Source: Anthoceros angustus (lineage: Eukaryota > Streptophyta > Anthocerotopsida > Anthocerotales > Anthocerotaceae). Taken from it: 64,000 bases of DNA. The notes below the pieces were generated by a model. The model saw only the letters and a list, made by a program, of their open reading frames with translations. It made no database searches and was not told the DNA's origin. This document shows, in pieces, positions 36,612 through 46,700 of the stretch. The stretch spans positions 310,001 to 374,000 of the forward strand of contig MU008167.1 of assembly GCA_010909165.1 (NCBI GenBank), in the 5' to 3' direction. Position numbers and translations under genes: made by a program. The first letter of the stretch is position 1, and the number at the start of each line of letters is the position of its first letter.

Positions 36612-37460
36612 TTACCTTCTCCTAACATTGCGGCGATTTACAGGTCCCTGACTGAACGCCCAGTTAACAGAGATGGTTTGCGAGAGTAGGTCTTGTCCGT
36701 TCAAGCTGTCGATTGCAGCCTGTGCTTCTTTCTTTGTCTCATACTCGATAAGGGCATATCCCTACCTCCCAGAGCCACAAAACACGTCAAGAAACCTCCA
36801 ATATCACCTTGACAGCTCAACACCAGCTCCCGAACAATGCTTACAACAGTCTGCATACTCACCTTCACAAACCCAGTTCTCCGGTCCAGGTTCAGATGCA
36901 GGTTCTTAATCTCCCCGTACTCAGCAAACAGCTCATGCAGGTCATCCTCCTGAGCCTCCTCATGGACTCCAGTCACCAGAATTATCCAGCCCTCAACCGC
37001 TGCATTTGAAAAGTCAAAAAAAAAAAAATCAGAGCACCTCATTCCCAACTCCTCTAGCCAGCCAAACAGCCTGCCACAACGGACCACCAAAGCACCGTAA
37101 CGACATAAAACACTCACAAAAAGCCTCCCTTTGCGTCAAGAAACAACTCGGTGCTGCAAGCCAAGAAAAAGACAACAGGGACATACACTTCAGCGGCCCA
37201 GGACCCCCCGCAGAGTCCAGGGATTCGAACTCCCTGGGAGCATATCGGTTAGAACGATCAATGTCTTCACGAAAACCACGGCCTTTGGTCTTCCTGTTGG
37301 AGTGCTGCGAGGCTCCTGCCCCAAAATCTCCTCCTCCTGTAATGGTCGACCTCAACTTAGGCGCCGGGGCCGCATACGCATCCTCCATAGGTATGTCTTC
37401 GTCCATCATATCCTCGAACTCGGGCTCGAAATCCACAGCATCCACCTCCGTATTGGCCAT
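36612..37460 (-). CDS. Y14: Exon junction complex core protein Y14 (RBM8A), copy 2
   Basis: Exons 37460-37187, 36999-36863 and 36761-36612 have the same lengths (274, 137, 150 nt) as copy 1 and give 186 residues. The protein differs from copy 1 at very few positions (MANTEV versus MANAEV at the start). RNP2 (IILVTG), RNP1 (GYALIEYE) and the KTKGRGF segment are intact. The start was taken at the ATG matching copy 1, although the frame stays open ten codons further upstream. Divergence is higher in the introns and 5' flank than in the exons, so both copies may be working. Confidence 0.94.
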
Positions 37461-37619
37461 CAAATCGTCTGAACGTCTCACGCGTGTCACCCTTTCAGGA
37501 AGGAGAGTTGCTCAACGTGCCGAGCTCTACTGCCGTGAAGACCCTAAAAATCGACAACCTGGGCACCCCCTGAAAAAAACCGAAGAAGAAAACTCTGTCC
37601 GGGTGAGGAATATGGAATA

Positions 37620-37725
37620 CCGAGATTGTCACCTGTCATACCAAGGGTTTTTAGCAAGGGTTACATAAAGAAGTATTCCGCCGTATGCGGCGGGAAAACT
37701 TTCATACGGCAGAAAAACTTCCAAA
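37620..37725. repeat. Dispersed motif with GCCGTATGCGGCGGGA
   Basis: ATTCCGCCGTATGCGGCGGG (37,673-37,692) resembles GTTCCGCTGTATGCGACGGG at 61,134-61,153. Both follow a CATACC..A segment, suggesting copies of one noncoding repeat or transposon 5' end. Confidence 0.45.
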
Positions 37726-37727
37726 TC

Positions 37728-38450
37728 ATGGCTCCAGAGCGGGACGGCGAGCGGAGCGCAGCAGGGCGACGGCGAGTTTTCAAAGCTCGGGGGGTTAGGA
37801 ACCACATTGGCTTAGTTGATAAGGACGACCGGACAGCGTGGGAGGCTCAAGTGCGGCTGGTTTTTTCTTCTATCGCGGCTTCCCCCAGCTCCAAGCCCAA
37901 ATTCTCACTCTAGACCCCCTTCGAGGTCCTGGCAATGGCTTCACAGACAAGCTGATCACCTTTTGGCTCTCTACAAGACCCGTTTTTCACTTCGTCTATT
38001 TCGGCGCCTCCTGAGGCGCCTTCAAGATGATGTTCGTCTGACTTATCGGCTCCCTTTGAAGCGTCTCGCGCAAGATCCCCAGGACGAGGCTGCTTGGACA
38101 TTGTTTCTTTTCCTCCCCATGTGGTGTCTTTGGAGCTCCCGCTGCAGTTTTTCAGGCCACCGAGAGGTCACCTCCTATCTCCACCGTTTATGCGGTGGGG
38201 ATTGGGAAGCTCTACAAGAAGAGTGTGGGCGCGCAACAAGATCTCGGCTACTCCGCTAAGCTAGATGGTGTTTGTCCAGACCCAGGGAGGGCGCGTCTTA
38301 TGCAGTGTCTTTTGCTTGGTTGCACTAGGGAGTATGCCTGGGCTGATCGGGCTCTCCGACCGGAGCCAGCGGCGCTAGCTTCAGAGGGGACTATTAGTGC
38401 CCTTCATGCCCTCCATCCGACGTCGAGCCATTTCGCTAGACATTAAGGAC
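37728..38450 (+). mobile_element. Fragment resembling the N-terminal part of a non-LTR element ORF
   Basis: Two overlapping frames (37,728-37,913 and 37,816-38,259), followed by 38,195-38,446, read as one shifted protein. It shows DPQDEAAWTLFLFLPMWCL and later LASEGTISALHALHPTSSHF. These resemble the region that precedes reverse transcriptase in the LINE-like elements of seed-free plants and charophytes, of which 50.7-55.1 kb is a fuller example. No reverse transcriptase follows; the satellite array starts at once. Confidence 0.4.
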
Positions 38451-38504
38451 TACTTTGCCGAGGAGCCTTTTTGTTTAGATAGGGCCATCTTCGGTCGGTT
38501 ACGA

Positions 38505-40095
38505 CGCGGTGTTAAATAACTCCTTGGACCATGGTCATTCCGATTGCATTGCGAACAATGGTCCTTGGCTCGCGAAAAAGTCTTCAACACTTTCCGACCG
38601 CATATGCATACACCATCCTTGGACCATGGTCATTATGAACGCACTTACCAACAACATCCATGGCCCATGGGCATCCAATAACAGTTGCCAAATTCGTCCT
38701 TGGATCACGAAATAGCGTACAAATCTGCCCGGCTATATATGTGAAGCAGGGGGACATGCCATCTTCGAAAAAAATGTGACGGGTGTGCGCCCGAAAAAGA
38801 CGGCATGACAAGGGCTGAATTCAGCTGGCAAACTCAAGGACACGCATACCTGACAAAGAAGCTAAAAAAGAAAACCGGTTCCGGACGTGGTAATTGGCCT
38901 TGTGGCATGACATGTTGCATGCGAGCCATGACGTCCGAAACACCAGACAACATCCTTGACCCATGGGCATCCAATCACAGTTGCCAAATTCGTCCTTGGG
39001 TCACGAAATAGTGTACAAAAAAGCCGGGCTATATATGTGAAGCATGGGGACATGGCAGCTGAGAACAAAAAGGTGATGGGTGTGCGCACGGCAAAGACGG
39101 CGTGGCAACTGTTGGAGCCAGGTGGCAAGCTCTATGACTCGCACACCTGACATAGAAGGTAAAAACCACCGGTTCACGGCGTGTTGTTTGTCCTTGTGTG
39201 TGTCATATGTGTCACGAGCCATGGCGTCCGAAACACCGAACAACATCCTTGACCCATGGGCATCCAATATGATTGCCAAATTCGTCCTTGGGTCACGAAA
39301 TAGTATACAAATCGCGGCTATATATGTAGGCGAGGACATGCCATCTTGAAAAAATGTGACGGTGTGCTTGAAAAGACTGACATGACAAGGGCTGAATTCA
39401 GCTGGCAAACTCAAGGACACGCATACGACAAAGAAGCTAAAAGAAAACCGGTTCGGACGTAGTAGTGGCCTTGTGGCATGACATGTTGCATGCGAGCCAT
39501 GGCGTCCGAAACACCGGAACAACATCCTTGACCCATGGGCATCCAATATGATTGCCAAATTCGTCCTTGGGTCACGAAATAGTGTACAAAAAAGCCGGGC
39601 TATATATGTGAAGCATGGGGACATGGCAGCTGAGAACAAAAAGGTGATGGGTGTGCGCACGGCAAAGACGGCGTGGCAACTGTTGGAGCCAGGTGGCAAG
39701 CTCTATGACTCGCACACCTGACATAGAAGGTAAAAACCACCGGTTCCTGACGTGTTGTTTGTCCTTGTGTCATGGCCTGTTGTGTGCGGGCCATCACGTC
39801 CGAAAGACCAAACAACATCCTTAGCCCATGGGCATCCGAATCACAGTTACCAAAATTGTCCTTGGGTCACGAAATAGTATACAAATCTGCCAGGCTATAT
39901 ATGTGAAGCAGGGGGACATGCCATCTGCGAACAAAAAGGTATTGGGGAAACATCATGGATGTGAGCGAGGTCCTTGCCCCATGGTCATCCCATTGCAATC
40001 ATCAAAAACGTCCTTGGGTCACAAAACATTTGGGAAAACCGGCCCCCTATATATGTCAAGCATCGGGGCATGCCATCATTGAACACATGGGTATT
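38505..40095. repeat. Satellite array, ~0.29 kb period
   Basis: Six units share TCCTTGGGTCACGAAATAG followed by a CTATATATGTGAAGCA block and ..GACATGCCATC. The first motif starts at 38,697, 38,993, 39,285, 39,564, 39,859 and 40,011, so spacings are 296, 292, 279, 295 and 152. Every unit also has a CCATGGGCATCC box. Open frames inside are by-products of the repeat. Confidence 0.85.
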
Positions 40096-40106
40096 CGGGA
40101 GAAACG

Positions 40107-41402
40107 ATGGAGGTGCGCGTGCGGGAAACATGGCATGGTATGGCAAGGACCCAGATGGCATGTCGTTTCGATCACGCCCCCCGTTTCGACCTGCCTGACG
40201 TAGACGTGACCAATGAGAGGGCCCTCCACACCGGAGGAGAGGACGCAATTGCCCGAGGTACAGATAAGGAGGACCGCAGTGGGCATTTGGAAGACGATTG
40301 TGGAGTTGCCGACGAGAAGGACCATGTGGGTGGCGGGAGAGGGAACCTGGCTGTCCTAGAAGAGCTTAGGTTTGATGGCCATCGGAAACTGCGAAGGAAT
40401 GGCCAGGAGAGTCATTCTGAAGGGCAGCAAACTGCTGCCTTTGGGGTTGAAATTGCTCCATGGGAGCAGGAGGAAGAGGAGGGAGGCCAAGAAACCTCTA
40501 CTCAGGAGGTAGAGAGGCACAGACTCGACGACGACACCACCGGCAGCGAGGATGGTGAAACCGGGAGGGAGGAGGTGGAAGTGGATATGGCTGATGAAGA
40601 GGTGGAGGAGGACATACCTACGACATTGACAGTAAGGGAGATAGGGGAACTAACAGAAAAGTTGGCCGGTAAGCCACTAGACGACATCATTGCCGTTTTA
40701 TGCAGGCTGCATGGTCGTGGGGGAGTTTACATGGCTGTGAGCCGGCTATGCGATGGAGGGTGGGTGGAGCATGAAGATGAAGAGGAAGAGCCCAGCGACA
40801 AGGACGGTCGGGTGAGAAAGGCCTTTCAATAGCGCGTGTTGGAGCTAGTGTGCGCGAAGATGCAGTTGATGGTGTTTGAGACGAGCCACGACGAGTGTTT
40901 GAGAGAGAGACTGGTGAGAAAGGTAGAGTATGAGTTCCCTGGTATAGATCGGGAGGATATTGTGGCAAGGTTTGCAGGGGCTTCCCGGACAAGGAACCAC
41001 AACGTGGGGAAGAAGGTGCGGCAAGCTGCCATTATCTGGAAGGAGAAGGGGAAGGATGCGAAATGGTTGCATCCTCCAAACATCAGCACCAAGGCATGGA
41101 AACGAGTTGTTGAGCAAGTTGTGGTCACGTTGCAGAAGCACGGTGGTGTGTGGCCAACCCCACAACAAGCGGTGGCAACGTCGGCTCGACTTGCCAAGCA
41201 CGAGCATGGGACCAATCCCTTTGGTCCCATGGGAGCAAAAGAGTTTGAGAGAAGGTATGTCCAACGGTGGGGAGGGAGCGCAATAGTAGAAGAGTTGAAA
41301 TGGGCTGCCAAACATGGATTGGAGAGCATGCCGAGCTACTGGAGTGGTATGTCGATAGATCGGGACGTCGGTGGAATGGCTAGCTGTGCTGAAAGAATGT
41401 GA
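40107..41402 (+). pseudogene. Unidentified 433-codon ORF with one in-frame TAG
   Basis: A single frame covers 40,107-41,402 except for a TAG at 40,830-40,832 after KAFQ. The first half is very acidic (Glu/Asp runs at about 40,470-40,620). The second half is basic with Trp residues spaced as in a DNA-binding domain (WKEKGKDAKWLHPPNISTKAW; GGVWPTPQQAVAT). Downstream at 41,560-41,668 another frame reads SDDAGGSGDG..TRRITRSVSKS, ending at a good donor (GTGAGT at 41,669). Past the CACTA insertion an exon at 47,396 (duplicate 49,020-49,202) carries a Lys/Arg-rich stretch and an acidic end. These may be exons of one gene with a transposon in its intron. I recognise no family. Confidence 0.45.
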
Positions 41403-41679
41403 GCCATGGGGACATGAAGATCGTGAACGGTAACTGCTGTGTGTGCATGGCTGCAGGTCAGAGGGATAAGGAAAGGTGTGTGGAAGGCGAAGAGCACGGA
41501 ATGATAGAAGAAAAAACAGCATGTGCCGAGGGGGAAGGGGGAGGGAAGGTGTGAACGAGAGGGGCGTCACCCTCAGATGATGCTGGAGGCAGTGGGGATG
41601 GTGTCCAAGGTGGAGGTCTGAGTGCATTGCCACCCACAAGACGAATCACGAGATCTGTGTCCAAAAGTGTGAGTACGGT
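41403..41679 (+). other. Possible intron and small exon before the CACTA insertion
   Basis: 41,400 onward offers a donor-like GTGAGC, 41,450-41,457 an acceptor-like GGCTGCAG, and 41,669 a donor GTGAGT. The transposon's GGT target duplication (41,677-41,679) lies just inside this last putative intron. Confidence 0.35.
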
Positions 41680-41689
41680 CACTACTAGG

Positions 41690-42330
41690 AAAAGGATACT
41701 TTTACAACGGAAATTACAACGGGCATTACAACGCCTTTACTAAGTCTGTAGTAAAAACCCCCGTAGTAAACACACCTTAGTAATATCCATAGTAAAAGTA
41801 TATACGCATATCGAGGGCTATATTATGTATTGAATACGGTATTGTCCAACCCATACGGTGTATGGAGGTGGTCCGTACCGTTAAACTTTACAACGGAACC
41901 CCTTTACGGACATTACTACGGTACACTTACAACGCATTTTACAACTTCAATAACCATGGTTAATATACTAGAGTTAATCTGTTGACCGCTTTATTAAGCG
42001 GGGTTAAATCGGATTCGATTACCACAAACTAGTTGGCGTTAGTTAACCATGATTAACCTAAGCGAATGGCGTTGTAATCGTGCGTAACTTCATGAGCCAC
42101 TGTTGTAATAAGTATGTACCTTTAGCGGACCTTGTTGTAAATGGACCACAGTGTCTGAGTTCGTTTAAAAGTAACTTTTCATTTTGAAACCCGTTGTAAA
42201 AGGCTCTCGTTGTAAAGTTTGGGAGTAGAGATAGGGGTCCGTTGTAAAGCGAATGCGTTGCAATGAAGCAAGTTTGTTGTAAAATCTACAGTGCATTGTA
42301 AAAACTCCACTACGCTATCTTGGCAAAGCC
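41690..42330. repeat. CACTA left subterminal repeats
   Basis: TTACAACG and its inverse CGTTGTAA, plus the related TAGTAA motif, occur more than a dozen times, clustered within 650 bases of the left end. Confidence 0.8.
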
Positions 42331-42731
42331 TACTACACCATGCATCCTACAATCGGTAGTTGATTAGTTTGTCACGGCCTCCATTTGACAACCGCCAACC
42401 CTCTTTCACAAACATACAAGCATGAACAAAGCCCACATAACGAGATGAACTTCAACAATTACGGTTGAAGATTACATGAAATTACAGTGGAAGTGCAAGC
42501 TCTATTGTCGACGAACTATGGTGAGGCTTTCTTAGCCTTTTCATCTGTCAGGAAGAAGATGTTCCACCATGAAACCTTCATCCGGACCCTCTTCTTGATT
42601 GCCTCCATTACATTCATCACACTGCACTCTCATATCCCGCTTCATGCAATAGATTCCGACATTCACGCCTTATCGACTTTCCCTTGAATCCACTTGAGGA
42701 CCCAAGGATGGAATTGTGGTTTTAGTCTCCT

Positions 42732-43264
42732 TCAATGCGCTCTCGACTTGTTCAACCAATTTCCATGCCTAGATCCCACCTTGATCTCCTCTAAAGTTGC
42801 TTGCCTATCAAACTTGGCTCGAACTGTCCATGAATTGCTTTTGACCTCCAACCCAAAGCAAGAATATGGCTTACCAATGACGTTTTCCCCTACGCTGCAG
42901 CAATCTTTTGTTGATGGGTGCAACAACACCATCCGACTTATCTTTCTCTGTTTGAGAGAACATCCCAATGCTCCTTCTTCAAGCTCTTGGGCACATACTT
43001 ATCGCACCCTTTCTTCCCATGTAAGAAGTGCCTAGCCTCCTTTCTCAAGTTATTCTTCCAATGCCTCGGGCGGGTGCCACTAAGCGAGCTACAATACAAT
43101 GAAAGCTCCATGGGCTGAAATTGTTTGGCGTAAGGTGCTTTCAATAAGAAGCACTTGACGAGTGTGCCCAAAAATCGAGACGGTGGGTTGCACATGTCGG
43201 ATTGTGTAGTGCACCCTATCCTTGGAAACCACGAAGGCGAGTCACGTAGTATGTAACCGCACAT
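42732..43264 (-). pseudogene. Broken ORF inside the CACTA element
   Basis: Two overlapping minus frames (43,264-42,938 and 42,968-42,732) read as one protein with a single shift. It includes RHWKNNLRKEARHFLHGKK and KSLKKEHWDVLSNRERK. The Trp/Lys pattern is loosely like the N-terminal plant transposase domain of En/Spm accessory proteins. The match is by general look only. Confidence 0.3.
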
Positions 43265-44102
43265 TCAAAACACATAGACAATTGTGATTTAGAACATTCT
43301 GCAACATAACCTCATGATGAATCCAGCCTCAACCCAAAATTAAATGACCATGGAGTTACAAGCCTACTTTTGCGAGTGTAACTCCGGGCACAATGTCGAG
43401 CACAGTCGAACTCAGAGCCTCAATTATCGAGCCGGGCAAGCCCGCACTGTGCACAGTTCTGAACTGATAAGCCCGGCTGTAATGTGCACAGAAACCAACA
43501 CTGTGTCATGTCGCTGATATCGCTAAAGCAACCATGCATGGATCCTCCCCTCGCAAAGCAACCATGCTCCCCTCAAAGCAACCATGCTCCCCTGACCATT
43601 TTCCTCACAGACGAATACTTACGCTTTCATGCATATGAGGCAATGAGAACCTCATCTTTGGATGTCGAAATTCCTCTTCCGCTTTTGGTGCACGCCGCTT
43701 GTTGCCTCGAAGTCAACGTCCATACATGTCATAGGGATTTCGCCATGTACCCCCATGAGCATCCCCGATGCTCATGATGGGGTTGATTGACCCGGTTGTG
43801 TGGCGACCCGATTGTATTGTTCGCATCATCCGCATCGGCGGCAAGGGTGTCCTAGAAGCAAATGAATCCACTTCGGATCACAGCCTTCCCATTTTCCCGC
43901 CTCGCGGCATCTTCCAAAATATCGGCTATCTCACGATCCTGGAGGCTATCACAAACCACCACGTCGAATCGTGCCACTCCTTCATCTTTGTCGAGCTCAC
44001 CTTGAATTGGATTAGTTAGAATTGGCCGTGTATTCGGCTTGCGAAGGCACCTTCAACCATAGTTCTTTGGTCCCTTTTCACGGCAATGGTGTCGGTCACG
44101 AA

Positions 44103-44583
44103 TCACACCCTACCCGGCCGATGAACTCCGCCAACCTCCTCTTCGCCGGCCTTCTCAACGGCCTCCTCAACGGCATCCTTGGTTAAGGTCGCCTCCTCTT
44201 CGTCCTTCCTTGCCTCGAGGTCGGCACTTGCGGGCGGGGATTCGGAGCCACATGGCATACACCCATGTCGGCATGTGGGCCTTCCCACTCTTGGACAATC
44301 AAGCGGATGTCCGAGGTCACCATGCAAACTTGATCGTGCAAACCCCTGTTGTGGCACATTTCCCATAATTTGTGAGGCCCGGTTGTGTTGGAAGGACATC
44401 TTCATCGAGGTAAGGCGCGCACTGGACCTTGTGGAACTTGTCCTCCTCATCTTCGTCGTCGCCCTCTTGGACCTCTGACTCCTGAACATGGGCTGAAGCC
44501 AAAACCCCGTCAACCCCAATGCCTCGGGCATTTGGGCGATCTGATTCTGAGCCCTTGAGACTCTTAGTTAAACTCCCCTCCAT
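44103..44583 (-). CDS. Charged ORF inside the CACTA element, unidentified
   Basis: Overlapping minus frames at 44,583-44,317 and 44,531-44,103 contain acidic stretches (VQEGDDEDEEDKFHKV; KAGEEEVGG). No family is recognised. They could be exons of an element protein or captured host sequence. Confidence 0.25.
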
Positions 44584-45529
44584 CGTGCTTCAGTCCTACT
44601 CTCCGACCTCGCGTTGGCCTCCCCAAGCCATCTGCGCCAGCACCTGAACTTGGTAGCCGCTTGCCTTGCCATTTGTCACCCTTAACTCGGCCACGCGCTT
44701 AGCTCCCACGATCACCCCTTGCTACCTCTTGCTGATGTCTTCCAAGCATGTTCGCTCATCCTCGTCACCATTGGCGTCTTCTTCCTGCTGCGTCCTCAAC
44801 TTCTTCACCGCACCCACTTACCTTTTAGGTGTTGAGGCCCTAAGATCGGCGACATCGCCAAGTTCTTGTTTTTCACAACCATCTGGGTCCGGCGTCGCAG
44901 TTCCTTCCAGTGTGGCCTCGGGCATCCCGGCCGCCGTTGCCAATCGCCTTGTCTCGATGTCCGCCTCGGCATGACATTCTATCTTCACGGCTTTTGGCAT
45001 GCACCCATTCTTTGGTTGTGAAAAGCAGCTCTATGTGACGCGAAAACAACAACACAAACACATGAATGAAAAGCCCACGGAGAAAGAACAACGCCCTCAT
45101 CGACATACCTTGACCCTAAACTTGCCTTTACCACACTTGTCCGTCTTCTTCTACACTGCGCTCCTCGAGTGCGGGATGGACGTGGTATATCCACGACCAC
45201 AAGAGGCGGTGTGCGGACGCGTTCATAGATGTCTCGGTACTCTCTCCCTTGGTCACGATTACCGCAAAAGCAGAGATGACGTGCGGGGCCCTTTCGGTGC
45301 TTTTCGACATCTTGGCGAAGACATGTATTTCCAGCGCATTCTCTCGAAGAAGAACACTTCTCCTCCGATGTCTCGTGTGAGCGGGCTATTTTTCGAGGTT
45401 AATTTACATGCGCATTATTCACGCATTTATAGCCCGCACATTGAGCTTGGTATTTGAATATTTAACCTAGTAGTTACAGGCCAGCGGTTTGAAACCCAAG
45501 GATAAGTTGAAACGCTATGCTTGTGGGTT

Positions 45530-45815
45530 TTCCCCATGTCCTTGGGTTTTGGGGTTTGATTTATAATATTGGCCATGATTTCATTTAAGGTTCGTGACCC
45601 TTTGGGCTATAAATGCTGGAAATGGGTTTTCCCCATTGTCCTTGGGTTTTGTAGGTTAAACTCCAATGATTTGAGTAGTCCTTGGGTTTTGGAAAAATGG
45701 TTTAGTGTTAACACTTTGGGTTTAGGAACATGGTTTACGGTTCCTTGGGTTCGGGACATGAGTTAGCTTTTCTCTAGTTTCGGACCATGGTTTAGGGTTC
45801 CTTGGGTCTTGGGAA
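45530..45815. repeat. Degenerate CCTTGGGTTTTGG repeat in the CACTA element
   Basis: TCCTTGGGTTTTG or a close variant occurs at about 45,540, 45,640, 45,685, 45,741 and 45,800, with GGTTTAG segments between. Confidence 0.6.
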
Positions 45816-46700
45816 CAGTGCGATCAAATACATATCATCTCGGTCAAATACATATCCTCTTGGTCATAAACTTTGGCAGGTACTTGGCCATGACCACGAA
45901 GTTGATGTTGAGTTTTTCGACTAGTCATTTTGAACTTGGCTTCCGGACCATGTCTTTACGGCATGCCCGAATGTACTCGAGGTCCAAGACACTGGCGGCC
46001 TCTCATTTGCCCTAGTCGGCAACAAAAGGGTGCATTGCCTTCAAGCCACTTCACTGTTGAGTTCATTCATTCTGATCTGGAGATCGTGTGCACTGCTGCG
46101 ATTGAGGTGCGCACGCAGCCATGAGTTTTTCCAGTCGGTTGTGTGCCGATTTGTAGTGTTGTAGAGGTAGTGTTATAGATCTCGCGCGCGCTTTGGGGAA
46201 AGTTGCATGCTGAGAACTCGTTTTACGGTTGTTGTGCGTGTGCGCTTCGTTTATGCGGCCTCAATTCTCATTTCTGATCAGTGGGTTCCACCAGGTTTTT
46301 GTTGCTGTCTTGCAGCTCTGGTTGTGGAAGACGGGAAGCAGCCAAGCTAGCGCTATGGCTTTCAACACTGGTCATGGGAGCGCAATTTTTGAGGACGACC
46401 AGAAAGAGCTCGCTGCTCTTATCGACAAGCCCGGCTCCCTTTCTCACCAATATCTGGCGTCGATGCGTGGTGCACAAGCACGTTGACAAGCTAGGCGTGT
46501 GCAGGAGGTGCAGAGGTTTGCCAATCGGACGGATGTTAGGAAATGGGCGGTGCACAGGCTGAGGATTTTCACGGCTACCACCTCCTTGTGGCCGAATTGG
46601 AGAAGGTGGTTGGCATTGAGAACACCGGAATTGAGCGTGTGGTGGGTGAGGGAGAGGATGCACGCGACGGACTGGCAGCGTCGCATCCGTCAGATTCTCG

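Larger units (their letters stand above)
30005..37490. repeat. Segmental duplication copy 2 (PPR-CLC-Y14)
   Basis: This is the second copy of the block described at 16,755-27,800, direct orientation, about 7.5 kb. It lacks the 4.2 kb stretch between light chain and Y14 but keeps PPR segments that copy 1 has lost. Confidence 0.9.

Noticed and set aside
39001-39699. 232-codon minus ORF
   Set aside because: It spans several satellite units and repeats its own sequence with the satellite period.
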